A stretch of DNA of 64,000 nucleotides from Oscheius sp. JU75 (lineage: Eukaryota > Nematoda > Chromadorea > Rhabditida > Rhabditidae), in NCBI GenBank assembly GCA_037178855.1, contig JASJZC010000004.1, positions 2,294,001-2,358,000 on the forward strand, given 5' to 3'. Shown here piece by piece: positions 10,546-22,688 of the stretch. Position 1 is the first letter of the stretch. Each line of letters begins with the position of its first letter. The notes under the pieces are model-generated. The model was not told the DNA's origin and did not search any database. It saw only the letters and a list, made by a program, of their open reading frames with translations. The translations under genes and the position numbers were made by a program.

Positions 10546-11325
10546 TTACACTCGCGACGGGCACTTTACTCCCACGTGCGTAAGGCGACCTCCCTCTAGA
10601 CACTTACCCTCTTCCGTAGGAGACCCTTCTTTCTGAACTGTCTCAGCTTTGATTTCTTCTCCAACGGAAGCCGGTGCTTGCTGACTAGATGAGGCAAAGT
10701 CTCCTATCAGATCGACCTCCTTCTTTGGTTCTGCTCGGAATTTCGAAAGAAGAGACGTTGGAATGAAGCGTGAAGCCGACGAAGTCATTTTCTGAGGGTG
10801 GGCAGCCCTAATAAACGTTTCCTCATACTCAATCTCTTTCGTCCTACCTTTGAGGCTGTTGCTGCGACTGATCTTGCCCAGCAACCACAGTCATTGGACC
10901 CTGTTGGGGTGCAACCTGGACGGCTTGGAGGTGGGGAATAGGTAACTGGGAGAGAGTCGACAACGCGGCTATAGATTCTCCTTTCTGGAACAGATTTCTT
11001 TGAATACCAGTCGGATACTACCTGTGCTAGAGCTATCAAAGCCAAACAGGAATAAAACTCTGCTCGAGTCAGTTGACCGGGCAAGCTTCTGTTGACAGCG
11101 GACCATATATATGATAAGGCTGGTCGTGGAAGACCTGACGTGACCATCATGTTGTACACTGAAAAGCCCCTTAAATTTGGATTGGATCGACTCACCGAGG
11201 GCTGTGTGAGGCAACATGGTGGTTGTTGTCGCTCCACAGGCTACAATTGCTTCGTGATAAAATCTGGGAACACGACTCTCTTCTAGTAGAACTGGCGGAA
11301 TCACCCCTCCAGCTCCGGACATCAT
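10546..11325 (-). CDS. EH-domain protein, gamma-synergin-like
   Basis: The start (MMSGAGGVIPPVLLEESRVP) follows an acceptor at about 11327. Removing a 37-nt intron (about 11158-11194) gives LPHTALVYNMMVTSGLPRPA and then LSYIWSAVNRSLPGQLTRAE with FYSCLALIALAQ, an EH domain whose closest style is that of synergin gamma, a clathrin/AP-1 accessory protein. Further introns near 10996-11032 and 10810-10848 lead to a Gln-rich stretch and DLIGDF, an acidic-Phe motif of the kind that binds adaptor appendage domains. The frame ends at 10546 (PSRV), or continues by a donor at about 10613 into an exon between 10096 and 10325; I could not decide. If the short end is right, the protein is far smaller than vertebrate synergin. 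Confidence 0.65.
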
Positions 11326-12475
11326 CCCTGAAAAAGGACGAATGGAAGAGAGAAAGGAAGGGAGAGGCGGCTTGCACTCGAGGAGAGAACAATGAATTGA
11401 AGATGAGGCAGCGCTCTGGAAGTTTTGGCCTGCCGAGAAAGTTCGAAATTAGGTTCGAGGGGGGAATTCAATTTTCGGCTCGTCAGAATTTGGAAAGAGC
11501 AGCACATCTCGGACATAATCGGAACGGCGAGCGCGATAAAAGGGGAGCTGTCAGTCACATGTATAATGGCACTGATATATGAGAAGACCCGAAGTTCCGA
11601 GTACAAGTGTCTACTAGTACTCACTCTTTCAACCCGAAAGCCTCTTTATCAGAACGGAACAGGGCCTACATACCAATAGGGAAAACTAGAGGGAAGTGCA
11701 GTCCGTGAGTTGTGCGTGACTCGGTCGATTCGATATTTTGGCAGAGCAGGGGGAAGAGAGAATGCTAATCTAACGGCCATCTAACCAACATAAACATCGC
11801 GTTGTGAGGGGGTTCAAGCTGGCGGATACGCCGGAGATTCTCAACTTTTTTTTTTAGGAGGGAAGGCTCCGTATATTTAGATTCTTTGTATATGTTTTTT
11901 CTTCGGCCAACTAAAGTAACCGCTTGTTACGTCTTAAGAAGTTTCTATACTCTGGCTGCTCACTAAAACTGAAACGCGTCTAAGGATTGATAGTCAAGAT
12001 TTCCAGAGCTATGAATCCGCTATATACGTCACTAGCATTCGAAAAGAGTAAATGAATAGCCGAAAACGTCCATTTGAGAGCCGACTAATTGCCTTGGCAA
12101 TCTGCGCCAAACGTTTTTAAATTACCAGTTTTTCCGGCCACCGGGATATTGCCATTCTGCAGCACCTCTTGCATGACTGTGGAATGGTGGGGCTGTAGAT
12201 TCATCGCTCCTCTGTCAATTTCTGTTGTCGGCTATAAACTGTCGAAAATATAGAAAGGGAATCTTCCTCTCGCTGGACTTTGTAGGGAGCACGAACGCGT
12301 TTATTTAAATAATAGTCTGGATCGAAGAAGATAGGTCTCTCGTGGTTAAATTACATAGCCTTTGTGAAGATTACAAAGTATAAAACACAATCTACGGGTA
12401 TATGCGGAGGAAGGAAATGTACAATACAAACACGCGGTTGTAATGGGGAATGTGGAAACTGTCAAGAAATATAGT
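11326..12475. other. Gap of 1.15 kb with no supported gene
   Basis: Open frames of about 100 codons exist on both strands near 11220-11680, but they overlap each other, lack convincing splice partners and show no domain. The segment 11700-12470 is AT-rich with many stops. It holds the 5' region of the EH-domain gene and the 3' untranslated region of the V-ATPase gene below; I see nothing else. Confidence 0.5.
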
Positions 12476-13086
12476 TTAGGAGGTTCCGAGGATCAGAGCG
12501 ACGATCATACCGTAGAGTCCCAAGACCTGAAATGCACGAAATAAGAAGAGTAAGAAGAGAATGGACGTACCTCGGAGAAGATAAGAATGAGAATCATTCC
12601 GACGAAGAGACGAGGCTGTTGGGCAGTTCCGCGAACTCCAGCATCTCCGACGATTCCGATAGCGTATCCAGCTCCAAGACCACAGAGGCCGCAAGTGAGA
12701 CCAGCTGCCAAATGGGCAAAGCCCTTGTTCAGATTGTAGCCTTCAGAGGAAGCGCTGACCTGGAAGCATTGATTGAACCATGAACAATACTAAGCTCACT
12801 TTTCCTTTGAGAACCATAGCTACGACAAGACCGTAGATACCAATAATACCAGCCTGAAAAAAAGAGAATAGAAAGCTTCAATGACAAAGCCTACCATAAT
12901 GACGGGGATGACAGACTTCATGATCAGCTCAGGACGCATGACTCCCATGGAGCAGATTCCAACGGCAGACTTGGCTGTTCCATAGGCAGCTCCCAGTACG
13001 GTGAAGATTTGGGCGGAAGCAGCTCCCATGTATCCGAAGAACGGTGCGTAGGCAGCCTTCTCAGCTGTTTGAAGATCGTACGACAT
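12476..13086 (-). CDS. vha-2: V-ATPase 16-kDa proteolipid subunit c (vha-2/vha-3 type)
   Basis: Four exons (introns about 12858-12894, 12795-12830 and 12530-12570) give a complete proteolipid of about 160 residues starting [20 protein letters not shown]. Four membrane helices are visible, with the conserved [32 protein letters not shown] and the proton-carrying Glu in [17 protein letters not shown]. The protein builds the rotor ring of the V-ATPase membrane sector, which pumps protons in endomembranes and some plasma membranes. The start lies 1 nt behind a TTTTCTAG acceptor and 172 nt below the stop of the next proteolipid gene, so it is probably the downstream member of an operon. Confidence 0.95.
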
Positions 13087-13258
13087 CCTAGAAAACGAAT
13101 TAGAAAATACAAGAGACACAGTACAAAAAATGAAACCGCGTTTCGACGGTGTTTGGTGAAAATAAATCAATGTAATTATCTCTTTAATACTTGGGAATGT
13201 TCGTGGCTCACAAATCTAAAAATATATACAACCAAAAAACATAATAGCTACTCTTACT

Positions 13259-13838
13259 CTAGGATGAACTCATAATTAAAGCGACGATCATTCCGTAGAG
13301 TCCGAGAACTTCGGCGAAAATAAGGATGAGGATCATTCCGACGAACATGCGCGGTTGTTGTGAGAGAGCTCTCACTCCAGCGTCACCAGCGATGCCAATG
13401 GCATAACCGGCTCCAAGACCACAAAGTCCGCAGACGAGTCCTCCGGCAAACTGCGAGAAGCCTTGGTTAATGCCGTATTCGCTGACGGTACCCGAGACTG
13501 GGAATCGATAAGACGGCGCGACTTTTCCGGAGACAATGACCGATACGACGAGACCGTAAATTGCGACGATTCCGGCCATGACGACGGGAACTGAAACAAT
13601 AATTGTGTTTGAAAAACATTGATAACTAACTGATGGCTTTCATGACAAGGTCGGGACGTGCTACGGCCATTGAAGCGATGCCTGTACCGGCTTTAGCAGT
13701 TCCATAGGCCGATCCAGCGGCAGTGAACATCATAGCGGCTGTTACTCCCAAAGTTCCGAAGAATGGAGCATACATGGCATATTCTCCCTCGTCGAGATAT
13801 ACTTTGTCGTATGGATCTGGCGTTGGATTTGCCGCCAT
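13259..13838 (-). CDS. vha-1: V-ATPase proteolipid subunit c (vha-1 type)
   Basis: Two exons split by a 40-nt intron (about 13592-13631) encode a proteolipid of about 180 residues beginning [20 protein letters not shown]. It is the less canonical paralog: [20 protein letters not shown] in the first helix and an extra loop ([20 protein letters not shown]), yet the essential Glu in [11 protein letters not shown] is kept. In C. elegans vha-1 and vha-2 also lie next to each other and are co-transcribed, so the order here supports nematode ancestry. Ends at 13259 just above the vha-2-type gene. Confidence 0.93.
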
Positions 13839-14709
13839 CTGAAGTCGGACTGTTGAGAAAAAATTAGAAAAGTTGCGAAAGAGATCACATGCATGCTCGC
13901 TGCTAGTAAATAATGGAATCGATCAAGAGTTGTGACTCATGCGATTGAAAAGCACCGAAATGGACAATGCACAATGAAGAGAATACCTCTTAAAGGCGTT
14001 GTGCGTGGATAAGAATAGGACACCCGCTCAACAAGAGAAAAAATCGATGGTGAGTTGGCTCTTTTCAGAAACCATTGGAATTTCACAAATACGATCAGGA
14101 AAACAGCTTTTTAGGTGAGTCATGTATAAAGAAAAAGATTGATATTGACTACTGAGCGGAGCCATAGCTTAGCAATTAGTCAGCAGCCGAGAAACGGGAA
14201 TCGATGCGTATCTCGCCCAGAAAGTTCTTGCCGGAGGTTGACGCAAATGGGCAGGGTTCTATCAAAATTGCAACGACAGTCAAGTCACACAGAAGCTCAC
14301 AATGAAACGACAAGGCTGAAGGAGTACTGCGAGCAGAGGGCAGTAGCTATGAGTGACCGAAAACCGAAGGCCAATACGGTAATGCCGACGCGAGCGCGAA
14401 AATCGTCGTGCAATGACAAAATGTACAACGGGGCACACGAGTTCCGAATGGGGCAAAGAGTGAAAATACTGAAAGGTGGAGAATTCACGTTGTTCTCAAA
14501 CCTCGCAATGAAAAAGAAGGTGGTTAAAAACTTCAAACTCCCGTATGGCGCCGAAGTTTCTTGTTTCTCGACCAAAAATTTTGTATTTTAGTCAAGAGCA
14601 GCTGACAGTTTCTTTCATAACATGGTGCTCCAAAATATAACAAAACTTTGCTGTCAGAATATGCCTGATTTCTTGCTTAACAACCTTTCAGTTTTGAAAT
14701 ACTTTTTCA
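13839..14709. other. Divergent intergenic region
   Basis: This is the upstream region shared by the V-ATPase pair (minus) and the sqv-3 type gene (plus). A 150-codon plus frame (14139-14591) begins after a weak context and has no domain, no conserved tail and no matching acceptor, so I treat it as chance. An acceptor TTTTTCAG at about 14710 marks the likely trans-splice site of the next gene. Confidence 0.5.
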
Positions 14710-14729
14710 GGTGTCCATGCTCAGAACTG

Positions 14730-15848
14730 ATGGGTTGTAGTGGTCCTTCTCTTTGCAAATTCTTGGCTTTTGTAGGATGTGCAAATTTTATTTTTATTCT
14801 CTACCTCCTGAATGTGCAGAACGACGATTGGAATGATACGTAGGTTTTTTTGTATATTCCTCGTTTGAAGATCTTTTTCAGAGTAGTGGATTCCGAACCT
14901 CAGTTCAAAGTTCATCATCTATGTGTCATAATACCATTCCGCGATCGACTGGAAGAACTAACCGAATTTTCTCCTCATCTCAATCAATTTCTCAGTAATC
15001 AGGTTCAAAGTTTTTTTTTTTAATTTGAAATATGGTTTCAGGGCGTCAAGCACACCTTCCTAGTGATGAACCAAACGGACAAATATAGATTCAACAGAGC
15101 TTCACTAATAAATGTAGACTGCTAGCTCTTCTAATATGAAATCCCTTTTTCAGGTTGGTTGGATGGAAGCGGATCGAATTGGATGCGACTATATGGTTAT
15201 GCACGATGTCGATTTACTGCCCCAAAACCCTGAAATAGACTACAGATTTCCAGGAGAAGGAATCGTTCGACACATTTCTTCCCCACAATATCATCCCAAG
15301 TAAGTACTCTTTCATTGTTGACAGGACATCGACTTCTTTCAGATACAACTATCCCAACTTCGTTGGCGGTATTTTAATGCTCACGATGAAGGACTACAAG
15401 AAAATAAACGGAATGTCCAACAAGTATTTTGGATGGGGACTAGAAGACGATGAGTTCGCACTTAGGATTAAGTAAGACTCTGACAGTTGCTTCATATAAT
15501 TTTTCTTCAGAGAATCTTCGAGTCTGAAATTGACGAGAGTCGAAGGTTTGAAGACCGACAAGAAAAACAGTTTCCGCCATATTCACGGACCAGAGAGGAA
15601 GAGAGACTACGCCGTTGTAACTAAAGATCAAAAAGCCTTTAAGAGAAAACGCGATAAGGTAATTCCTTCACATTACCAACCACAAAATGTGTTAATCTTT
15701 TCAGATTTCCGGTCTCTCGAACGTTCGATACAATATTGCATCTCGACGCCTTCTCACCTTCGGTCCTGCCACAGTTCGAATCGTGGATGTCGAGCTGGAA
15801 TGTGACCTGAAATGGACGCCATACTGTATTTTACCCAGCCGTCATTAG
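14730..15848 (+). CDS. sqv-3: Beta-1,4-galactosyltransferase 7 (xylosylprotein galactosyltransferase)
   Basis: The ATG follows a TTTTTCAG acceptor at about 14710. Eight exons separated by introns of about 39-46 nt give a type II Golgi enzyme: a signal anchor (FLAFVGCANFIFILYLLNV), then VIIPFRDRLEEL, VMNQTDKYRFNRASLINVGW, the metal-binding DVD in MHDVDLLPQNP, PNFVGGILMLT and YFGWGLEDDEF. These are the hallmarks of the B4GALT7 family, which adds the second sugar of the tetrasaccharide linker of heparan and chondroitin sulfate proteoglycans. The stop is at 15846-15848. In C. elegans the ortholog is sqv-3, needed for vulval invagination and embryonic cytokinesis. Confidence 0.93.
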
Positions 15849-16006
15849 TAATTATTTCATTTTCTCAATTATACGGGTGCTACCTCCATTTTGCCACTGA
15901 ACCCTTCCTGTGATACAACCAAATATTTATTTATTAGACTTTTAATAAATACGTTTTATGCTAAAAGCAAGCACCGAACAGAGATCAAATAATTAGGAAG
16001 TGATAG

Positions 16007-17849
16007 CTATAAGACACGGTTATCCATTCCCATATTTGTGAATCTACGGACATTCCGCGCTCTTCTAACGGGAACCTCAGCAACGGAATTCGTGACTGAT
16101 GACGAGGTTCGAAATCGGAAGTAATGTCCCGTGTCTGAAATATAAGGTATGTGAGATCCAAGAACGGGACTTACCACCCGTAATGACGCTGATAGGTGTG
16201 ATATTCATTGCTCTGCATTTCTCCAAAAATTCCATAGTTCCTTCGGGAGATCTAATAGATAAATTTCCAAACGATGGAAGGGCCGTACAGCACAGCTCTT
16301 TCCAGAGTTCTACACAATTGATTATGATTGCTTCTTTACCCAAAATACCCTTGAATCTGCTGTCAAGAATTAGGTTGGCCAAAGGATCGAGAATCATCCT
16401 TAACTGCCAGCCGGTCATGGCGGCAGTAGTCCAACCAGCCATACTCATTCCGAGATGATAAGCGTCTACGACCGTCTCACACTCAGACTTGACATCATCC
16501 TGGAAGTGAGAGTCATGCACCATCATCTAATCGAGCATACCCCTTTGAGTTCGCCATTGAGTGAGTCGATGTGACCTTTCAGGAATAGAGGAATCGCCAC
16601 GAAACAAGCCATGACAACACAACTGATTGTAAATGCGAAAACATTCAGAGCAATCCTGGCAATGGACACCAGATGGAGTGTGGCGTCGCCTGAAAAGTCA
16701 TCAAGGCTTAGTGTTTCTTCCAGATTCCGAGAGTTCAAAGAATCTACCTTGTTTGCGACTTGCTCTCCACAAGTAGATGACAATGGCCCCGTAGCTGACA
16801 CAGACAATAAGAAGAGCCAAGAGAACAATGAAGAGATTTGAGATGGAGAGGCCAAAGTCAGAAGAGGTAACTTCCCACTGAATTAAGTCTGCGTCGTTGG
16901 AATTGAAGACGTTGAAGGCGTCATTGGACGAAATGCAGACGACTATGATTGCATAAACTAGCCCGACAAGCCATACAACTACTCCAATGATAACTAAACA
17001 AGATTCGAATTGCTTTTTTATGACATACTAGTTTTCCTGTCCGTGATTTTTACCAAGTAGAGCATCGGATGTCTGACGGCCAAGTACATAAAAAGGGCCA
17101 GAACTGCATAACAACCAGCTGCTGCCCAGAAATCAAGGGTCAAGAGAAGTGTGAACATTGTTCGTCCATGAGGAATCAAATAGTCAAGATCCATGATAGT
17201 TTGGTTCTGGTAGTCCTGAACGAGTTGACCAAGGAAGTAAAGAGATACTCACGTCTGGATACATGGCCGGGTCGTTGACTTGATCAAACCTGTGAAGAGA
17301 GACGAAAATAAGAGTGAGGAGAGAAGTGAGGACGTCAGTGGCACTTCTGTTCAAAAGCAGGGAGTATCCCTTGAATGTGGAAGTTATCTAAGTTAGAAAT
17401 GTACGCACTTTGAACGGAAGTTTCTTGTCCTTGATTCCACGAATAGTCAAATAAATGAAGATGCCGTTTATGATGATCCCAATGATCGAGAAGATTGCTA
17501 TAATATACGAGTTTTCTTAGAGTGGTTAACCAACCTGTGAGTATCGGAATGACCGTATCCACCAGCTGAAAATTGAACTCTGTTATGCCATTGTTTTTGT
17601 TCCCCACTGGAGGAACAATCAGTTTCTCGTAAAATGTGACTGCTCAAAAGAACAAAATAGGTCTATAATTCGAGTGACAAGGACCTGTATACAATCACAA
17701 AGTGCTTCCCTGGTCGAGGTTAGAGTTTCCTTGCACACACAAAAGTGTCTGCGTCAGAAAGGGGACGTTCTCGTGACCCAATCAGCTGTAAAATCTTTAT
17801 TACCGTTCTGGTACATTTGACTCTCAAACGAACTCAATTCGGTAGCCAT
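16007..17849 (-). CDS. Seven-transmembrane receptor of nematode type
   Basis: A tiny first exon (MATELSSFESQMYQN, start 17849) joins across a 160-nt intron to a chain of six or se­ven exons. Helices visible in order: IFSIIGIIINGIFIYLTI, RSATDVLTSLLTLIFVSL, LLTLDFWAAAGCYAVLALF, VVVWLVGLVYAIIVVCI, ISNLFIVLLALLIVCVSYGA, IALNVFAFTISCVVMACFVA and a seventh around the exon starting DDVKSECETV. The N-terminus carries an N-glycosylation site (NVT), and a cytoplasmic RHP motif follows helix 3. This fits an orphan rhodopsin-like/serpentine nematode receptor; the ligand and subfamily are unknown. The stop is at 16007-16009. Confidence 0.75.
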
Positions 17850-18226
17850 TTCAAGACATTCTAATCTACTTACAACGGATTAACTCTTATCTGGTAGAAG
17901 AGAGTTTCAAGGTGGAAAGAGCGAGAACAAAGGAAATACCGTATATTTTCGGCTGTCGTACTGAAGAATATTGAGACGGTCATCTTCAGTGCAGTTGAGA
18001 TTCTGTGTGAGCGTAGAAATGTCTGGTGACTTGTCCCGCATTCTCGCTGGACTGAAGTCCTATCTCCCGACACTCGAAAGATAAAGCCACTGTGCTCCTA
18101 CTTCGTCATACCTTTCCAAAATGCTGCGCGCATTCTTTTTGTTCATTCTCTTATAAAATCAATTTTATTGAAAAATCCATTTTAATGTAACAAAAGACAA
18201 CACGAACAAGTTTTTTAGTAAAATGT

Positions 18227-20299
18227 CTAATACTCGTCATCCAAATCTTCAGTGTTGGCAGAGTCTTGCTTATCGCCATCGAATGCAGAATCCGGGATCG
18301 AAAATAGGCGGACAACCGGGGCCGTAGGATCCTTGAGAAGAAGATATTTACCGACTGGCTGGCGCATCAAACTGTAAATGAACAGCTATTTCAAACATCG
18401 ATAGAATGCAAATACCTGTCAATCATGCAGCGCAGAATACCCCAGGAATTGTCCATGTTCAGCGAAATACTTTGAGCGAAAATGAGAGGACGAGCTTCCT
18501 GGGTGCTAAGGATCGTATGCTGAGCAGAGGTCCTCGGATTCAACCTACTTACGTAGCCGAACTTGATCAGGTCAGAGTTGGCCAGCAGCGCCTGAAATTG
18601 ACTTTTCGTTTCAGACCAATTTAGATCACTACCTGAATGGTCCACTTGGCCATCTTGCACTGGTTATTTTGAATCTCCGTAACCAAAACAGCTCCTTTCT
18701 GAGCGGTCAAACGACTGCGCCAGTCGACACCTCCGGACTGGCTACTGTCCCATTCATTGAAGGCCTTAATTGTAAGCAGCTGCGTCTCACCCGTCGGAGT
18801 CATGTAGGCTCCGTCATGTTCCGTACGGCATACGACCTCGACACCTTTTCCAAGAGAGAACTTGCGGTATCTAAACTTGTATAGAGTACGTTAGAAGGTA
18901 TATAACATACCTGTAGGCACACTCAATATCCTCAACTTCATCATCGAACGGCATCGAGGGATTGGTCATCTTGTATCCAGGATCATTGCGACGGAGAATT
19001 TGACGACGGAAATTCTGATTGATGTAAAGGGCTTCAGTAGCCAAGTCCTGAAAGCAATTAAAAGGGGAAAAAATATAAATTTGCGTACCTTTGCGTTATT
19101 GATGCCGTTTCCTTCCCAGACAGGAGGTTCGGAGCTCGTTTCACTGACAGTCAGTGCATCGACCGGATTGCAGATACCCTCCGTTCTTTTATCCAAGAAC
19201 AGGAAGTCACCGACTCGTTCAGCTACAATATCCCAGGAGTAAACCTGAAAAGAGGTTACACAAACACTTCGATTGATTCGCATACGGATTTAGAAGAGCT
19301 CATTAGAGTAGCGAGGATCGTGTCCGTGGCGAAAACATTTCCAATTCCTTCGCTCGCCAGGTCCTGGATGACAGGATCCTCAGTTGTAGAACCATTGAAG
19401 AACGTGCCACCGCATTTTTTCAGAGGCACAGGAGCCTTGACAGATATGCGATCCATCGTCTGCAAATTATGGGAATGGCTACATTACAGACGCATTACCT
19501 TATCATAGTAGTGAAGTGTTCCATACTGGTGGTTTCCGATTTCTTCTCCGGATCCGATATTCGGCAAACTGAGCTTGCTGAGACGAGGGAAATCGAATTC
19601 TTCCACAACAGTCCAATCTTTCTCCACAATGACAGAAGGCTGTCTTTCCTTCGGACGTTCGTTCTGCCATCTACCGGCGGCGGGGCGCTGTCCCTGGCGA
19701 GCATTTCCTCCACGTCGCTGCCACATTTTGTAGGCTCTCTGCTGCTCCCTGTATATTTACTGTGATTGTGTTACACAAAAACGTACTTAGCAATACTCCT
19801 CTTCAGCTTGACAGTCTGACCCTGACTGGCTTGCTCCTTTCTCTCAAGTTCCTTCTGCAGAATCTTCTTGTTCATTAACAGGCGATAACGGAAGTTACGC
19901 TGGGGAGCAGGGCGTTGTACAGGCTTCGAGGTGTCCACCTGAACGCGTGAATGGTAAGGAAATAATTATTTTTTACCTGTTGGAAGCTACTCTCGTCAAG
20001 TCCATGTACGTAATGGAATTGGCTTCCAGCGTTGGCAGCCGAACCGTAAACACGCTCGTTGTAATAACTAAACAAACATTTTGTAAAGTAAAAAAGAAAA
20101 AGTACCGCTCATTTCCACGGCGATAGAATCGGTCACCACCGAGCCAATCGGCAACACGTCCAACGCGATCCGCCTTGTTGTACTGCTGGAAGGGGACCCC
20201 GTCGACGATTCCGTCTGTAGCTTCCGGAGTACGTGGTCCCCAGCCCGTTTCGTTGATTTCGAGAAGATCTAGGATCTCCAAGGTCGGAAGAACTGTCAT
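18227..20299 (-). CDS. eif-3.D: Translation initiation factor eIF3 subunit D
   Basis: About eight exons encode a complete eIF3d of roughly 550 residues, from [20 protein letters not shown] (start 20299, behind TTTTGCAG) to an acidic tail [11 protein letters not shown]-like end at 18227. Diagnostic segments are [20 protein letters not shown], the basic RNA-binding stretch [20 protein letters not shown], the [20 protein letters not shown] block and [20 protein letters not shown]. eIF3d is the eIF3 subunit with the cap-binding-like fold, used in scanning and specialised cap recognition on the 40S ribosome. Introns are short except none above about 60 nt. Neighbouring genes are unrelated. Confidence 0.95.
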
Positions 20300-21402
20300 T
20301 CCTGCAAAATTGGTTTATAGAGTTCTGATGAAAACTATTCGAGCAATACAATAGGTGAAAACGTTATTTTTTGTTTTCATAATTATCGTGAAGGCAAGTT
20401 CTTCTGTTTTGTTCAACGCACAGACCGAAATCCATAATTATGAAAGGACTGCATTCCGTAAAAGTTTTTTTAGGCCGTTATGAAAAACATTTGAATTATA
20501 TCGTACTGCACACTAAATTCTTGGCGTCAATTCAAATAAATAAAATTCGAAACAATTGCACTAGCTTTCACTTTCAAATTCCATATTGTGAACTGTTTCC
20601 CGTTTCCTTTACGCAAGAATATATGAGCCACCATTATCAGGAGTCAGTTTACCGAAAGTTAATAAACTTCTCCTCCTTTCAGAGACAGACTATACGGATG
20701 CTTATCAGTTTATTTATTCAAGCCACTGCTTGTTGAAATCAATCATTGGAAGAAGCCTCTTCCTCTTTCCTTATCTTCGGTCGTTACAATTTACAATGTG
20801 CTGAAGAAATGTAAACATTAGGAAGCAAACTATAACCATGATCAAGTTCACGCCTTACCAGTAAGTGGGGTCTCTCTATGAGTAGGACATTTGCAGTGAC
20901 AGTAGTCAGTTTACCGAAATATAATTATGTAGTACTAAACCCTTTTCGACTTCTCTTCAAGCTCTTTTCGAAGCCACTGGAAGACACAAATCAGCGTCGA
21001 TTCGTTTTCCTACACATTTTTTTCATCGCCCTCCCGCTGCACTGGCCCAACTGTGTAATCCGAGCAGAGACAGTTGGTCCGTATAATTCTACGTCGCAAT
21101 CAGTTTGTTCTGATACGTATCTTGATTTATTCAGAAAGTATCACAAATTGAGATCAGGAGAAAAAGACAAAGGAAAGACTACACAACCAGTATGAGACTG
21201 TACAGGACGGAGAGAGAGGAGACGAGTTGAGAAGAAGATCGTAGCCTCATGACGATCCGCTTCTGAGGTCCGACCGATTTGCAACAAAATCGCGAGTGTC
21301 CATTGACCAATTGTTGATGTCTGCAAACAATGTTCATCGTGGACACAAATCACATTTCTGATAAACGACACGATAAACCAGCCATCGTTCTTTGTCCTTA
21401 TT
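20300..21402. other. Gap of 1.1 kb with no supported gene
   Basis: Plus-strand frames at 20440-20736 and 20878-21195 have signal-like or AT-driven composition but no splice partners or domain. A short phrase GTCAGTTTACCGAAA occurs at about 20644 and 20902. The segment contains the eIF3d upstream region and the 3' region of the secreted-protein gene above it. Nothing else is recognisable. Confidence 0.45.
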
Positions 21403-22224
21403 CTAACTGATCATGATTTGTGAGTGTTCTACTGTGGTTAAAGTTCTGTCACTCCCAGTGATTTCCTGTCCGAGTCTTCCGCCGGACACCACCCCGAGTT
21501 GTAATGAAAGTGTGCTAAGTGACACTTGTCCTCTTTTTACAAGATCCCACCTCATTTTGTCGGAGAATCTCATTCGAACATCGTTACTGTACTTGTTCTT
21601 CCGATCACGCGAGTCCATGGACCAAAACCTCATGAGTCTCTGTGCTGCAGTACTTAAACTCGAGTAGGAACGACAGCCTGAAGCAGCATGCATCCCAATA
21701 ATCGAGCATGTGCGCGTCTGAAAAAGATCTCAATGGAACGGTCATTAATTTTGCGGCGGTTGTGTGGGTGTTGCGGGAGGAAGCAAATGGGATCAGAGGA
21801 GAAGGTGCACAACACTGTATGGTGAAACAGAGCGGATTAATATTATTTCAGCGGTGTAAGAACCATATCAAGAGGCTCTCGAAGTATGTACTCTTTCAGA
21901 CATAAAATGATTGGGCAAATAATCAACGAGTGAGTAACTTACATCAACACACTGACACGTCTTCAAAGTCCTGTCCCCCTCCAGAGATCTGTCATAGAAT
22001 CTGAATATCTGACTCTTTTCATTCTACTTCAGGGGGTACCTAATATATCTTGCTTCGCATGTTCCTCCACAACTGATAGGATCACAGTCCCCAGGTCTAT
22101 CTGTTCTGCATTCGGAATTACTGAAGCAGAAGTCTGTCAAATGAGACGAAACCTACTCGAAGTCGACAAAGGCGTCAGTAAAAAATGGCAGAAGAAGTAT
22201 GAGACGAGGGCATAGCCGCCGCAT
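21403..22224 (-). CDS. Secreted cysteine-rich protein, unknown
   Basis: The start at 22224 gives a signal peptide (MRRLCPRLILLLPFFTDA). With a 36-nt intron (GTAGGTTTCG to GCTTCAG, about 22121-22156) the mature part reads DNSECRTDRPGDCDPISCGG, TCEARYIRS, and, after a second intron (about 22008-22058), LEGDRTLKTCQCVD. Six or more Cys in this small module suggest a disulfide-stabilised domain. A third intron (about 21694-21945) leads to a basic C-terminal exon ending at 21403. The family is not known to me; nematodes secrete many such proteins. The last exon is the least certain part. Confidence 0.5.
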
Positions 22225-22372
22225 GAGTGGGAAATGGACAACTGACTGGGAGACGCGTGAACTTGAGGCGGAGAGAGCACTTCCCCACTACATATGTTTG
22301 TAATCGAGAATTCATTCCCGTGTTAGTAAGAGGTTGACTTAGAGGTTGGAAAGGGATATGAGGTCACTGGTT

Positions 22373-22627
22373 TTAGGTCGGTCTTGTCCAGAACTCTTGC
22401 TCCTCGGATAACTGGATCACATTGTCGAAGCCTTCTCGATGAGCATGTCCCTCGTGATCAAAGGAGAATCTGAAACTTTTTTGTGTTTGATCAATAAATG
22501 TGAAAGCTTCGAAACGAATTTCAATTGAGTTGAATGCTGGATGCGGATAACAATGCTCGCAGAAAGAGTGCTCCCCTGGATCTACTCGTGGATTTTCGAT
22601 GACTCCACGGCGCAAGGTTAGTCTCAC
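22373..22627 (-). CDS. Unknown short frame with CxxC
   Basis: A minus frame with protein-like composition runs to a stop at 22373: RVDPGEHSFCEHCYPHPAFN, IEIRFEAFTFIDQTQKSFRF and FDHEGHAHREGFDNVIQ. It has no good ATG; its 5' part overlaps the first exon of the plus-strand gene at 22599-23145. It may be the last exon of an unseen gene or a remnant. Function unknown. Confidence 0.3.
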   Translation of the reverse strand: MRLTLRRGVIENPRVDPGEHSFCEHCYPHPAFNSIEIRFEAFTFIDQTQKSFRFSFDHEGHAHREGFDNVIQLSEEQEFWTRPT

Positions 22628-22688
22628 CCATTTTCAAATTCTTTTCAGTCGCCCATCGCTCCGTCGAAAAAGCTGCTGTTTTCACAAG

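Noticed and set aside
14139-14591. 150-codon plus-strand frame
   Set aside because: No acceptor, domain or conserved segment; its composition resembles its intergenic surroundings.
18018-18086. Plus-strand mini-frame MSGDLSRILAGLKSYLPTLER
   Set aside because: 22 codons with reasonable helix character, but no context, no splice partner and no family; too short to support.
20440-21195. Two AT-rich plus-strand frames
   Set aside because: Composition is typical of noncoding AT-rich DNA and there is no splicing solution to neighbours.
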